NCBI RefSeq assembly: GCF_019468465.1
Contig: NZ_CP080519.1
Span: 5,350,001-5,414,000, forward strand
Origin: Amycolatopsis sp. DSM 110486
GTDB taxonomy: Bacteria > Actinomycetota > Actinomycetes > Mycobacteriales > Pseudonocardiaceae
Direction: 5' to 3'
Length of the DNA: 64,000 nucleotides
The notes under the pieces are model-generated. The model saw nothing but the letters and a program-made list of their open reading frames with translations. It did no database searches and was not told the origin of the DNA. The position numbers were made by a program, and so were the translations under genes. This document shows positions 52,883 to 61,648 of the stretch, piece after piece (positions within the stretch are counted from its first letter, which is position 1; every line of letters starts with the position of its first letter).

Positions 52883-54100
52883 GTGCGCATTCCCCGTTTC
52901 CTCCCGGTGGCGGCCGCCGTGGCGGCCGTGTCGGCGCTGCTCGTGGCGTCGGGGTGGCTCGAATCACCCGGCCGGACGCACCCGGCCGCGCCGGCGACGT
53001 GCCCAGTTCTCCAGGTGGAGAGCCAGAACTCGCACTCGTCGTCATTCGTCCGGCTCACGTTGCCGACGGGGCAGCGGCAGTCGCTCGGCAATCCCGGCTA
53101 CACGATCAACGCGATGGCCTACTCCGCCTCGCAAGGTGTGGTCTACGGCGTGGCCGACGGCCCGGCCTCGGGTCACTTCCACGACGGCGCCCACGCGGTG
53201 CGGATCGACGGCTCGGGTCACGTCACCGACCTCGGCGGCGTGTTCCGCGCCGGCGCGCGCCACGGTATCTGGAGCTGGGCGACCGGTTCCACGGGTGGCG
53301 CGATGGCCGGCAACTCGTGGTACCTGCTGCACGCCAACAGCCTGTACACAGTGGACGTCGACCCGGCCAGTCCCCACTACCTCGACGTGGTCGCGCACCT
53401 GCAGCTGCGGCCGATCGTGCTGTCCACCGGCGTCGACGACTTCGCCTACAACCCGTCGGACGGCTTGCTCTACGGCGTCTCGGTCACGGCCGCCGGCCAC
53501 GGCTCGGTGGTCACGATCAACCCGCGCGACGGCCGCGTCGCCACCGTGCCGGGCTTGAAGTTCCCCCTCGCCACGGCGTACGGCTCGGTCGTGTTCGGTC
53601 CGGACGGTGCCCTCTACGCGACGGCGAACCGCATCGGCCACCGCAGCGTGACCTATCGCCTGCCGCGCGACGGCTCCGGAGGGGCGCAAGAGATCAGCAC
53701 CGGGCCCGAGCTCTACGCCTCCGACGCGGCCGGGTGTCTCGCCGGGGCAACGGCACCGCCCCCGCCGCCGCCACCCCCACCGCCTCCGCCGTCCCCGCGA
53801 CTGGATCCCCCACCGTCGTCGAACTCGGTGAAACCTTCGCAGACGGCGGAAGACCCACCGCCGCCCGTGCTGGCGGAGCAGCCGCCGGCGGTGCCCCAGC
53901 CGCCGAACGCGACTTCGCCCGCCCCGATCGTCGCCTCGACCTCGGTCGCGCCACCGACGAAGTTCCGTCCCGTCGCGACACCGCAGCCGGTGGCCGACGC
54001 CGGCCACCGCGTGGAGAAACAACGCAGGTGGAGCGTCGCCGTGCTGGTTCTCGTGATCGGTGGTGGCGCGGCGGCAGCGCATGTGAGACGAGGCCGTTAA
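52883..54100 (+). CDS. Exported beta-propeller-like protein with Pro-rich stalk and membrane anchor
   Basis: 405 residues from GTG 52883. A signal peptide (FLPVAAAVAAVSALLVASG) leads to a repeat-bearing domain of about 250 residues (INAMAYSASQGVVYGVADG, VDDFAYNPSDGLLYGVSV, GSVVFGPDGALYATANR) typical of seven-bladed propellers such as DUF6923. A run of 12 prolines and a Pro/Ser-rich stalk follow, then a C-terminal membrane helix with a basic tail (RRGR). There is no LPXTG motif. The protein is probably held at the cell surface. Ligand unknown. Confidence 0.72.
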   Translation: MRIPRFLPVAAAVAAVSALLVASGWLESPGRTHPAAPATCPVLQVESQNSHSSSFVRLTLPTGQRQSLGNPGYTINAMAYSASQGVVYGVADGPASGHFHDGAHAVRIDGSGHVTDLGGVFRAGARHGIWSWATGSTGGAMAGNSWYLLHANSLYTVDVDPASPHYLDVVAHLQLRPIVLSTGVDDFAYNPSDGLLYGVSVTAAGHGSVVTINPRDGRVATVPGLKFPLATAYGSVVFGPDGALYATANRIGHRSVTYRLPRDGSGGAQEISTGPELYASDAAGCLAGATAPPPPPPPPPPPPSPRLDPPPSSNSVKPSQTAEDPPPPVLAEQPPAVPQPPNATSPAPIVASTSVAPPTKFRPVATPQPVADAGHRVEKQRRWSVAVLVLVIGGGAAAAHVRRGR

Positions 54101-54191
54101 CGCGGGCGTCGCCTCGAAGACGGCGGTTGTCCAACTCTGTTAACCAGACTTCTCCTCCGGTGTCGTGTGACGCCGGAAGAGGAGAAAACGG

Positions 54192-55808
54192 ATGAAGCGC
54201 GTGAGAATCGGGGTCGCCGCGGGGATCCTCGCCCTGCCGCTGCTGGCCACCGGCACGGCGTCGGCGCACGGAGGCGACGGGCACGCCGCGTTCGCCGCCC
54301 GCGACGACCACTACGGGACGCGAGCCGGCCGGGCACTGCAAGTGCACGGCGACGGGGTGCTCGGCAACGACAGCAGCGGTGACGCGAGCGGCGCCATCGT
54401 GCGCCACACCGCGCCGGCGCACGGGTCGCTGACCCTCGACCCCAGTGGGTCGTTCAGCTACACGCCCGCGCCGGGCTTCCACGGCCGCGACACCTTCACG
54501 TACTCCGTGTCGGACGCGGTGCAGCTCTACCCGACCTCTCTGCCGCCGCTCGCGACCATCGGCGGCGTGAAGCTCACCGGTGGTGCCTACGGTTCCGCGC
54601 TCACGCCGGTGCCGGGGTCACGCGACGAGTTCTACGGCCTCACCGACCGCGGGCCGAACGTCGACGCGCCGGACGGGTCCAAGGTGGAGCCGCTGCCCGC
54701 GTTCGACCCGGCCATCGGCAAGTTCCGCCTCAAGGACGGCAAGGCCGTGCTCGAGAAGCGGATCCCGTTGCGCGCCAGGGACGGTTCGCCGTACAACGGG
54801 CAGGTCAGCACGGCGGCCGACACCGGCGAGACGATCGTGGGCCTCGACGGGAAGCCGTTGCCGGCCACTCCCAACGGGTACGACTCCGAGGGTCTCGTCG
54901 CCGAACGCGACGGCACGTTCTGGGTGTCCGATGAGTACGGTCCCTTCATCACCCACTTCCGCGCCGACGGCCGCGCGATCGAGCGGCTCTCGCCGTTCGA
55001 CGGCTCGCTGCCGAAGGAGCTGAAGTACCGCGTGCCCAACAAGGGCATGGAAGGCCTCGCGCTCACGCCGGACGGCAAGACGCTCGTGGGCATCATGCAG
55101 TCGGCCCTGCAGCAGCCGGACCTCACGAAGAAGCCCGGCAACGTGACCACGCTGCGGATCGTCACGGTGGACCTGCGCACGCACGCGACGCACGAGTACC
55201 TGTACCTGCTGCAGGACCCGGACGACACGGGCACGGCCGTCAGCGAGATCACCGCGCTCTCGTCGACGAAGTTCCTCGTGGACGAGCGCGACGGCAACTT
55301 CGAGCCCGGTGCGTTCAAGAAGATCTACGAGATCGACCTGCGCGGCGCGACCGACGTCGGGCCGAAGGCGAAGGTGGCCGGTGCCGCCTACGACTCCGCC
55401 AAGGGCGGGCTGCTCGTGGGTGACGCGCAGTCGAGCATCGACGCCTACGTCGGCAAGGACACCACCGAAGAGGCCACCGCGGACCTCGCCGAGGTGGGCA
55501 TCACACCGGTGGCGAAGAAGCTGTATGTCGACCTCGGCGCGCTGGTGACCGGGTTCGACCCGACCGGCGGCTTCTTCGGCCACGACAAGGTGGAGGGCGT
55601 CGCGACCACCGACGGCGGCCGCACCCTCGTGGTCAGCAACGACAACGACTTCGGCATCGACGGCCTCTCGAACACCGCGCCGCCGTACGCGCTCCACGCC
55701 AAGACGCTGCCCAACGGTCAGCAGGACGACGGGGAGTACCTGAAGATCGACACGACGAAGCTGCCCGCCCGCGTCACCACGGCGGCGGTCACCATCGACG
55801 TGCGCTGA
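54192..55808 (+). CDS. Secreted esterase-like/phytase-like protein with Ig-like domain
   Basis: 538 residues from ATG with AGAGGAG upstream. Sec signal peptide (ILALPLLATGTASA), then a cadherin/Big-type Ig domain (GVLGNDSSGDASG...GSFSYTPAPGFHGRDTFTYSVSD), then a domain matching the esterase-like activity of phytase family (YGLTDRGPNVDAP, SEGLVAERDGTFWVSDEYGPFI, NKGMEGLALTPDG). It likely hydrolyses a phosphoester or ester outside the cell. No operon partner is close; the next gene is convergent. Confidence 0.82.
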   Translation: MKRVRIGVAAGILALPLLATGTASAHGGDGHAAFAARDDHYGTRAGRALQVHGDGVLGNDSSGDASGAIVRHTAPAHGSLTLDPSGSFSYTPAPGFHGRDTFTYSVSDAVQLYPTSLPPLATIGGVKLTGGAYGSALTPVPGSRDEFYGLTDRGPNVDAPDGSKVEPLPAFDPAIGKFRLKDGKAVLEKRIPLRARDGSPYNGQVSTAADTGETIVGLDGKPLPATPNGYDSEGLVAERDGTFWVSDEYGPFITHFRADGRAIERLSPFDGSLPKELKYRVPNKGMEGLALTPDGKTLVGIMQSALQQPDLTKKPGNVTTLRIVTVDLRTHATHEYLYLLQDPDDTGTAVSEITALSSTKFLVDERDGNFEPGAFKKIYEIDLRGATDVGPKAKVAGAAYDSAKGGLLVGDAQSSIDAYVGKDTTEEATADLAEVGITPVAKKLYVDLGALVTGFDPTGGFFGHDKVEGVATTDGGRTLVVSNDNDFGIDGLSNTAPPYALHAKTLPNGQQDDGEYLKIDTTKLPARVTTAAVTIDVR

Positions 55809-55900
55809 GGTTCTGTTTCACAGCAAGGCACTTTTTTGTTATAAGGCACTGTTTCGTAGCGAGGACTGAGGCCGGGGCTCCGTCAGCGGGGCTCCGGCCG
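55809..55900. other. Convergent intergenic gap
   Basis: Contains a GGCCGG/CCGGCC inverted repeat (about 55870-55899) next to the sugar-binding gene stop and two AAGGCACT copies. It probably terminates one or both genes. Confidence 0.35.
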
Positions 55901-56926
55901 TCAGTATTTGAACTGGTCCACGTTGTCCTGGGTGATCAGCAGCGGGTCGCCGAGCAGCATGGTCTTCGAGCGCGCGTCGTATTTCACCGCGGGCAGTTCG
56001 AGGCTCACGTTGTTGCTGGGGCCGAAAGAGCGGCCCTCCACCAGCTGCTCCGCTGCCCACGCGGTGAGGTAGCCAAGCGATTCGACGTTCCACAGCACCG
56101 ACATCGAGCAGGAACCGTCGAGCAGGTACGGCTTCATCGTCTGCGGCGTGCCCGTGCCGACGGTGTAGACGCGGCCGATCTTCTGCTGGTCCCGCACCGC
56201 TTGCGCGACGCCGGGAGCCGACGTGGTGCACTCGCCGATCAGGCCCGTGAGGTCGGGGTGGCGGTCGAGGACCTGCTTCGCGAGCTCGGTCGCCGTGGTC
56301 GTGTCCTCGCCGGCATAGACGGTCTCCACGAGCTGCGCCTTCGGGTAGCGCTGGGCTACGTAGCTCTGCTCGACGGAGATCCACGCGTTGAGATTCGCGG
56401 CGGTCCGCCCGCACGAGACGATCGCGAACTTGCCGCCGCCGCTCGTTTTCGCCATCAGCGCGTCGACGAGCGCGGTGCCGACGCCTTCGGGGGAAGCCTG
56501 GTTCACGAACACCTCGCGCTGCGTTTCCGGCGCGTCGGTGTCGGTGGTGAGTACGTGGACGCCCTTGGCTCGAGCGTCGGCGATCGCGGGCGCGAGCGCG
56601 CGGGGATCGTTGGGCGCCACGGCGATCACGTCGACGTGCTGGGCGACGAGGTCGTGCAGGATGGCGGTCTGGGCCGCCGGGTCGACCGTCGCGGGGCCGC
56701 GCGTGATCCACTGCGCGCCGAGCCGCTTCGCCGCTTCCAGGCCGCCCGCGTTCATGGCGTCGAAGTACGCGATGCCCGCGACCTTCGGCACGAAGGCGAT
56801 CCGGACCGGGGCTTCGTCGCCGTCGGCCGTCGGCGTCCGGAGCGCGGAGGAACAGCTGCCGAGCCCCACCACCGCGCTGAGCAGCAGCGCGACGCCCAGG
56901 AAGAGCGTCTTGGACGGCCCTCGCAT
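55901..56926 (-). CDS. Orphan sugar/autoinducer-type ABC substrate-binding lipoprotein
   Basis: 341 residues from the ATG at 56926 with GAAGGA nine bases upstream. A lipobox (VVGLGSCSS) marks it as a lipoprotein. The mature protein is a type I periplasmic-binding fold resembling RhaS/LsrB proteins (FVPKVAGIAYFDAMNAGGLEAAKRLG, LIGECTTSAPGVAQAVRDQ, VGTGTPQTMKPYLLDG). No permease or ATPase is adjacent, so it either feeds a distant transporter or acts as a sensor partner. Confidence 0.85.
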   Translation of the reverse strand: MRGPSKTLFLGVALLLSAVVGLGSCSSALRTPTADGDEAPVRIAFVPKVAGIAYFDAMNAGGLEAAKRLGAQWITRGPATVDPAAQTAILHDLVAQHVDVIAVAPNDPRALAPAIADARAKGVHVLTTDTDAPETQREVFVNQASPEGVGTALVDALMAKTSGGGKFAIVSCGRTAANLNAWISVEQSYVAQRYPKAQLVETVYAGEDTTTATELAKQVLDRHPDLTGLIGECTTSAPGVAQAVRDQQKIGRVYTVGTGTPQTMKPYLLDGSCSMSVLWNVESLGYLTAWAAEQLVEGRSFGPSNNVSLELPAVKYDARSKTMLLGDPLLITQDNVDQFKY

Positions 56927-57065
56927 CCCCACCATTCCTTCGGTTCACGGTCTGCGCACCGTCGGCGACCTGGAGTGAACGTAAGGGAGCGTGCTCACAG
57001 GGGTCAACCGGTCGTGTGCAAAGGGTTACGGAAGTGAGTTCAACGGTGATCTTGGAAGCACCTGG

Positions 57066-57100
57066 TACCCGTTTGGGGTATGTGGCTACCCTGGGGGTGA
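57066..57100 (+). promoter_or_regulatory. Tandem CsoR-like operators
   Basis: TACCCGTTTGGGGTA (57066-57080) and TACCC-TGGG-GGTGA (57087-57100) match the TACCC/GGGTA half-site pattern of CsoR repressors, 21 bases apart. The second overlaps the gene start. Confidence 0.6.
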
Positions 57101-57555
57101 TGACTCGACCGCCCCGCGGGTTCCCGCTTCCGGCTCCGGCGCGCTGGCTGTTGCTCGGCGCGCTGGTCTTCGGCGTGCTCGCGATGCACCACATCCCGGC
57201 GCCGCATGGTGGTGGGATGGGCGGTGGTGAGATGAGCGGGATTCAGTCGGTGTCCGTTGCGCACTCGGCGATGGACGCGCCCGCGGTGGCGATGGTTCCG
57301 GTGCCCGTGGCTTCGACGTCGGCGGATCCGGTTGCCGCGCCGCCCGCGAGCGATGGCGGCCACGTGATGCTGCACCTGTGCCTCGCTGTGCTGCTGGCCG
57401 CGGCGGGGTTGTTGCTCGCACTGGCCTTGCTGCGCCGGCGCCACGAGGGTGTGGTGTCGGGTCCGGTCGAACGCTGGTCCGCCGGGTTTGCCCGGGCGCC
57501 GCCTCCACGAACGGGTCGACAACGCCTCACCGCCTCCTGCGCACTGCGGATCTGA
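57100..57555 (+). CDS. DUF6153-type small membrane protein
   Basis: 151 residues from ATG 57100; TACCCT lies eight bases upstream, so it is probably leaderless. Two hydrophobic helices (LLLGALVFGVLAMHHIP and HLCLAVLLAAAGLLLALALL) bracket a segment rich in His, Met and Gly (MHHIPAPHGGGMGGGEM), apt for metal binding. This fits DUF6153 proteins, which often sit beside DUF305 genes as here. CsoR-like operators at the start suggest copper induction. Confidence 0.72.
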   Translation: MTRPPRGFPLPAPARWLLLGALVFGVLAMHHIPAPHGGGMGGGEMSGIQSVSVAHSAMDAPAVAMVPVPVASTSADPVAAPPASDGGHVMLHLCLAVLLAAAGLLLALALLRRRHEGVVSGPVERWSAGFARAPPPRTGRQRLTASCALRI

Positions 57556-57614
57556 GCGGGCACGAGCTCCGGCGTGTCCGAACTCCGTCGTACCCAGTGA
57601 GGAAAGAAAACGTC

Positions 57615-58154
57615 ATGAATCGCAAGTTCCTGGCGGGCTTCGCGCTGCCCGCGATCGCCGCCGTGCTCGTCGGCTGCTCGTCGCAGACCTTCGCCCCGCC
57701 CGCTGATCACAACGCCGCGGACGTCACGTTCGCGCGGGACATGGTCCCGCACCACCGTCAGGCCGTGGAGATGTCCGGGCCCGTGCCGCAGCACACCGGC
57801 GACCAGCGCGTGATCATGCTGGCGAAGGAGATCCAGCAGGCCCAGCAGCCCGAGATCGACCAGCTCACAGCATGGCTGAAGGACTGGGGCGCACCGGTGC
57901 CTTCACTGATGGGCGGCATGGATCACGGTCAGATGCCTGGCATGGTCGACACCGCCGGCCTCGACCAGCTGCGCGACGCGGCCTACGACCGCAAGTGGCT
58001 CGAGTTGATGATCCAGCACCACAGCGGTGCCGTCGCGATCGCGCGCACCGAGCTGGCCCAGGGGAGCAGTGTGGACGCGAAGGCCATGGCCCAGCGGATC
58101 GTCGACACCCAGGAGGCCGAGATCACCACGATGAAGTCGTTCCTCGGCGGCTGA
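57615..58154 (+). CDS. DUF305 lipoprotein, copper-associated
   Basis: 179 residues from ATG 57615 with AGGAAAG upstream. Lipobox AVLVGCSS. The DUF305 domain has paired His-His motifs FARDMVPHHRQAVEM and LMIQHHSGAVAIA plus a Met/His-rich loop (MGGMDHGQMPGM), consistent with copper or iron binding in the periplasm. It follows the DUF6153 gene and precedes a CsoR-like site, supporting a copper-tolerance role (inference). Confidence 0.88.
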   Translation: MNRKFLAGFALPAIAAVLVGCSSQTFAPPADHNAADVTFARDMVPHHRQAVEMSGPVPQHTGDQRVIMLAKEIQQAQQPEIDQLTAWLKDWGAPVPSLMGGMDHGQMPGMVDTAGLDQLRDAAYDRKWLELMIQHHSGAVAIARTELAQGSSVDAKAMAQRIVDTQEAEITTMKSFLGG

Positions 58155-58183
58155 CCGTGACAGCGACATTCCCCAGCAGTGAG

Positions 58184-58200
58184 ATACCCTAAGGGGGTAT
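58184..58200 (+). promoter_or_regulatory. CsoR-like operator before DUF4396 gene
   Basis: ATACCCTAAGGGGGTAT, an ATACCC/GGGTAT inverted repeat overlapping TATAGT (58198-58203), the -10 of the next gene. Confidence 0.7.
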
Positions 58201-58210
58201 AGTGGGTGAC

Positions 58211-58669
58211 ATGACTGACCACCAGCACGGCGCGTCCTGGTCGACCGCGATCCAGGCGACGCTGCACTGCCTCACCGGCTGTGCCATCGGTGAGGTGCTC
58301 GGCATGGTTCTCGGCACCGCGTTCGGGCTGCACAATGCGGCCACCGTGGTGCTGTCGATCGTGCTCGCGTTCGTCTTCGGCTACGGCCTGACGATGCGCG
58401 GTGTCCTGAAGTCGGGCCTGAGCCTCTCGGCGGCGTTCAAGGTCGCGCTGGCCGCCGACACCGTGTCGATCGCGGTGATGGAGATCGTCGACAACCTCGT
58501 GATCGTCGTGGTCCCGGGTGCGATGGACGCGGGCCTGGCGTCCGCGCTGTTCTGGCTCTCGCTGTTGTTCTCGCTCATCGTCGCCTTCGTGATCACGGTG
58601 CCGGTGAACAAGTGGATGATCGGCCGCGGCAAGGGGCACGCCGTGGTTCACGCGCACCACCACCACTGA
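58211..58669 (+). CDS. DUF4396 membrane protein, probable copper-responsive
   Basis: 152 residues from ATG 58211; TATAGT is seven bases upstream (leaderless), a GTG at 58202 is the alternative. The family motif ATLHCLTGCAIGEVLGM is present, with four hydrophobic segments. Both ends are His-rich (MTDHQHG and HAHHHH), suited to metal handling. The CsoR-like site over its promoter groups it with the DUF6153 and DUF305 genes. Confidence 0.85.
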   Translation: MTDHQHGASWSTAIQATLHCLTGCAIGEVLGMVLGTAFGLHNAATVVLSIVLAFVFGYGLTMRGVLKSGLSLSAAFKVALAADTVSIAVMEIVDNLVIVVVPGAMDAGLASALFWLSLLFSLIVAFVITVPVNKWMIGRGKGHAVVHAHHHH

Positions 58670-58674
58670 GTGGT

Positions 58675-58711
58675 CCGGACCGGAGTGAGCACGTGGTTCA
58701 CTCCGGTCCGG
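58675..58711 (+). terminator. Terminator after DUF4396 gene
   Basis: CCGGACCGGAGTGA (58675-58688) pairs perfectly with 58698-58711 around a 9-base loop, six bases after the stop. Confidence 0.75.
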
Positions 58712-58726
58712 AGCGTGGAATAGCGA

Positions 58727-58858
58727 GTTCACATCCATGAACAATTCACAACCGTGAAAGCACGCTTTGGTGGGTGTACAAGCACATGACGGTCGTGTAA
58801 AACTCAGGCGGCCTTCTCGTGAGGCATTTCCCCACTGGTGTTTTCCACGACTGTGAAA
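58727..58858. promoter_or_regulatory. Three TTCAC-N4-GTGAA-like operators before GH88 gene
   Basis: GTTCA-CATCCA-TGAAC (58727-58742), TTCACAACCGTGAA (58745-58758, perfect) and TTCCACGACTGTGAAA (58843-58858) share the pattern TTCAC-N4-GTGAA. A dedicated sugar-responsive repressor is implied, though no regulator gene is adjacent. Confidence 0.55.
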
Positions 58859-58870
58859 TGGCGGGCAATC

Positions 58871-60106
58871 GTGAGCGTTTCCCGGCGTACCCTGCTGACC
58901 ACCGCGGCCGGTGCCGCCGTGGCGGCGACCGCGACCAGCACCGTTCCGGCGGTGGCTTCGGAGCAGGGAGTGTCCGACATCGCGAGCCAGGAGAAGGTGT
59001 TCCGCTCAGCGGCAGACTACGCGGTGAAGAAGCTGAGCGCGGTCGCGCCCGGCGTCACCTCGTTTCCCACCGGGACCAAGTTCGAGAAATGGGCCTTTTC
59101 GCAGAATGGTGACTGGGTCGGCGGATTCTGGCCTGGCACACTCTGGATGGCATACCTGCACACCGGTGACGAACAATTCCGCACGCTCGCACTCGCGTCA
59201 GCCGACAAACTGGCGCCGCGCCAGAACGACACCAGCACGCACGACCTCGGATTCCTGTTCTACCCGTCGTGGGTCACCGCGTGGCGCATCACCGGCGACG
59301 ACAAGTGGCGCGCCGGCGCGATCCAGGCGGCCTCGTCGCTGATCAAGCGCTACAACGCCAAGGGCCACTTCATCCGGGCCTGGGGTTCGCTGACGGACCC
59401 GAAGGACGCGGGCCGGATCATCATGGACACGATCATGAACCTCGACCTGCTGGACTTCGCGACCAAGCAGACCGGCGACAGCCAGTACCTCGACATCGCC
59501 ATCGAGCACGCGAAGACGGCGCAGCGCGTGTTCCTGCGCCCCGACGGCTCCACGCCCCACGTGTTCGACTTCGACCCGGCCACCGGCGCGGAGATCGGGC
59601 CGAACACCGTGCAGGGCTACAGCCCGGCGTCGTGCTGGTCGCGCGGGCAGTCGTGGGGCATCTACGGCTTCACCACGATGTACCGCCGCACCGGCGACCG
59701 CTCGTTCCTCACCACCGCGCGGCGGCTCGCCGACTTCGCGCTGAAGGCCCTCACCCTCGACAACGTGCCGGTGTGGGACTACAGCGCCCCGCAGGCGCCC
59801 AACGACATCAAGGACGCCTCCGCCGGTGTCGTGATGGCGTGCGGCCTCATCGACCTCGCCTCGGCCGCGGGCCGCCCGGAGTACCGCGCCGCCGGTCTGC
59901 GCCTGCTGGAGGCGACTTCCCGCACGTGCCTCACGACGAAGTCGACCCGCGCCGACGCGGTGGTGGCCCGCTGCACGCGCAACCGCCCGGCCGAGGACGG
60001 GATCGAGATCTCGTTGCCGTACGCGGACTACTACCTGCTCGAAGGCATCCTGCGCGTGCTGAAGCCCCGCGAGCTCGACAAGGCGATCGACCTGTCCGGG
60101 CACTGA
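58871..60106 (+). CDS. Exported GH88-type unsaturated glucuronyl hydrolase
   Basis: 411 residues from GTG 58871. A Tat-type signal (SRRTLLTTAAGAAVAATATS) starts at residue 3. Alpha/alpha-barrel motifs NGDWVGGFWPGTLWMAYLHTGD, DLGFLFYPSW, IIMDTIMNLDLLDFA and SCWSRGQSWGIYG match GH88 unsaturated glucuronyl hydrolases, which release unsaturated uronic acid from lyase products of glycosaminoglycans or plant gums. A second uronyl hydrolase (38193, GH105) is in the window but in a separate regulon. The cofactor-free hydration mechanism is known for the family. Confidence 0.85.
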   Translation: MSVSRRTLLTTAAGAAVAATATSTVPAVASEQGVSDIASQEKVFRSAADYAVKKLSAVAPGVTSFPTGTKFEKWAFSQNGDWVGGFWPGTLWMAYLHTGDEQFRTLALASADKLAPRQNDTSTHDLGFLFYPSWVTAWRITGDDKWRAGAIQAASSLIKRYNAKGHFIRAWGSLTDPKDAGRIIMDTIMNLDLLDFATKQTGDSQYLDIAIEHAKTAQRVFLRPDGSTPHVFDFDPATGAEIGPNTVQGYSPASCWSRGQSWGIYGFTTMYRRTGDRSFLTTARRLADFALKALTLDNVPVWDYSAPQAPNDIKDASAGVVMACGLIDLASAAGRPEYRAAGLRLLEATSRTCLTTKSTRADAVVARCTRNRPAEDGIEISLPYADYYLLEGILRVLKPRELDKAIDLSGH

Positions 60107-60123
60107 GTTCCCGGCCCGGGTGG

Positions 60124-60156
60124 GTGCCGGCCGCCGTGTCCCCGGGCGGCCGGCAC
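60124..60156. terminator. Terminator between GH88 and oxidase genes
   Basis: GTGCCGGCCGCC and its exact complement (12-bp stem, 9-base loop) lie between convergent genes. Confidence 0.7.
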
Positions 60157-60169
60157 CTTGGTCCGGTCC

Positions 60170-60193
60170 GACGACGTGTCAGACGACGTGTCA
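60170..60193. repeat. Tandem 12-base repeat
   Basis: GACGACGTGTCA occurs twice head to tail; the second copy runs into the stop codon of the oxidase gene. Confidence 0.6.
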
Positions 60194-61594
60194 GACGGCC
60201 ACCGCAGGCCGGATGTTGGCGCCGAGGTGGAAGACGTTGCCGGGGTCGTACTTCGCCTTGATCAGCGCCAGCCGGTCGTACTTCTCGGCGCCGTACGCCG
60301 CGCGCACGCGGTTCTCGTCGTACTCGGTCATGAAGTTCACGTAGCCGCTGGCGCTGGAGGCGAACGGCGTGAGCGCCGTCCAGAACGCGCGCACCCACTC
60401 GCGGTCCGCCTCGAACTCCTGCGGATCGGCCGTGGTCGCGGCGAGGTTCACGGCGACCTTGGGCGTGCGCGTGCCGCCGAACGCTGTCGCGTCCTCGGCC
60501 ACGCTGCAGTAGGCCCCGCGCATCACGAACATCGGAGTGATCGACAGCGGCGACGACTTGCGCGGCAGGTACTCGGCGATCACGTCGAGCACCTCGTCGC
60601 TCAGCTCGTCCACGTACAGCCCCTTCTCGTACGCCAGCAGCCCGCGCGGAGCCGCTTCGTCGAGCATCTGCTGCAGACCGACGTACGGGATCGGTGTCAC
60701 CAGCTCGAACGCCGCCGGCAGCCCGCGCCGGACCTGCGCGACCACTTCGGCGTGCTCCTCCGGCCCCTCGAACCCGGCGATGACCAGCGCGTACCCGGGC
60801 GCGAAGTGCGCTTCGCGTGGCACGAAGTCGGCCGGCGGGGCGTTGAGGCCCACCAGCATCGCGCCCATGGTCGGCGGCAGCGTCGCGAGCGTGTCGCGGA
60901 TGAACCGCAGTGCCTCGGGGCCCTGCGCGAGCGGCCAGAAGAACAGGCCCAGCTCGATCATCGGGCCGACCGGGTGCGCGCGGAACTCGAACTCCGTCAC
61001 CACGCCGAAGTTGCCGGCCCCGCCGCGCAGCGCCCAGAACAGGTCGGCGTTCTCGTCCACCGACGCGTGCAGCGGCACACCATCGGCCGTGACGACGTCG
61101 GCCGAGAGCAGGTTGTCGACGCTGAGGCCGTGGCGCGCGGTCAGCCAGCCGACGCCCCCGCCGAGCGTCAGACCGCCGATGCCGGTGTCGCTGATCGTGC
61201 CGCCCGGGACCGCCAGCCCCTCCTGCTGACCCGCCGCGTCGAGCTCGGCCCACGTGGTGCCGCCGCCACAGCGGATGGTGCGTGTGTGCGTGTCCACGGT
61301 GATCGCGCGCAACGCGCTCAGGTCGATCACCACGCCGTCGTCGCACATCGAGAACCCGCCGAAGCTGTGCCCGCCGCCGCGCACGCTCACCGGCAGCCCG
61401 TGCTCGCGGGCGAACGCCAGCGCCGTCGCGACGTCCGCGGTGCCGGCGACCTGGGCGATCACGGCCGGGTGCCGGTCGATCTGGCCGTTCCAGATCTTCC
61501 GCGCGTCGTCGTAGCCGTCGTCGGCCGGGGTGAAGACGGTCCCCGCGAACCCCCGCCGCAACGGAGTCACGTCTTTCGTGTCGAGTGTGGTCAT
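60191..61594 (-). CDS. FAD-linked oxidase, berberine-bridge-enzyme type
   Basis: 467 residues from ATG with GAGGGGGC upstream. The PCMH FAD domain shows PVSVRGGGHSFGG (His for 8-alpha-histidyl-FAD) and GGGVGWLTARHGLSVDN, and the C-terminal BBE domain ends in KYDPGNVFHLGANI. The second covalent-FAD Cys is not obvious. Such enzymes oxidise sugars, alkaloids or secondary metabolites with O2. No signal peptide is seen. It stands alone. Confidence 0.9.
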   Translation of the reverse strand: MTTLDTKDVTPLRRGFAGTVFTPADDGYDDARKIWNGQIDRHPAVIAQVAGTADVATALAFAREHGLPVSVRGGGHSFGGFSMCDDGVVIDLSALRAITVDTHTRTIRCGGGTTWAELDAAGQQEGLAVPGGTISDTGIGGLTLGGGVGWLTARHGLSVDNLLSADVVTADGVPLHASVDENADLFWALRGGAGNFGVVTEFEFRAHPVGPMIELGLFFWPLAQGPEALRFIRDTLATLPPTMGAMLVGLNAPPADFVPREAHFAPGYALVIAGFEGPEEHAEVVAQVRRGLPAAFELVTPIPYVGLQQMLDEAAPRGLLAYEKGLYVDELSDEVLDVIAEYLPRKSSPLSITPMFVMRGAYCSVAEDATAFGGTRTPKVAVNLAATTADPQEFEADREWVRAFWTALTPFASSASGYVNFMTEYDENRVRAAYGAEKYDRLALIKAKYDPGNVFHLGANIRPAVAV

Positions 61595-61648
61595 GCTGCC
61601 CCCTCAGGCTTGGCGAATTGTCCAGTATTGGTCGCCTGTCATCGCAGC

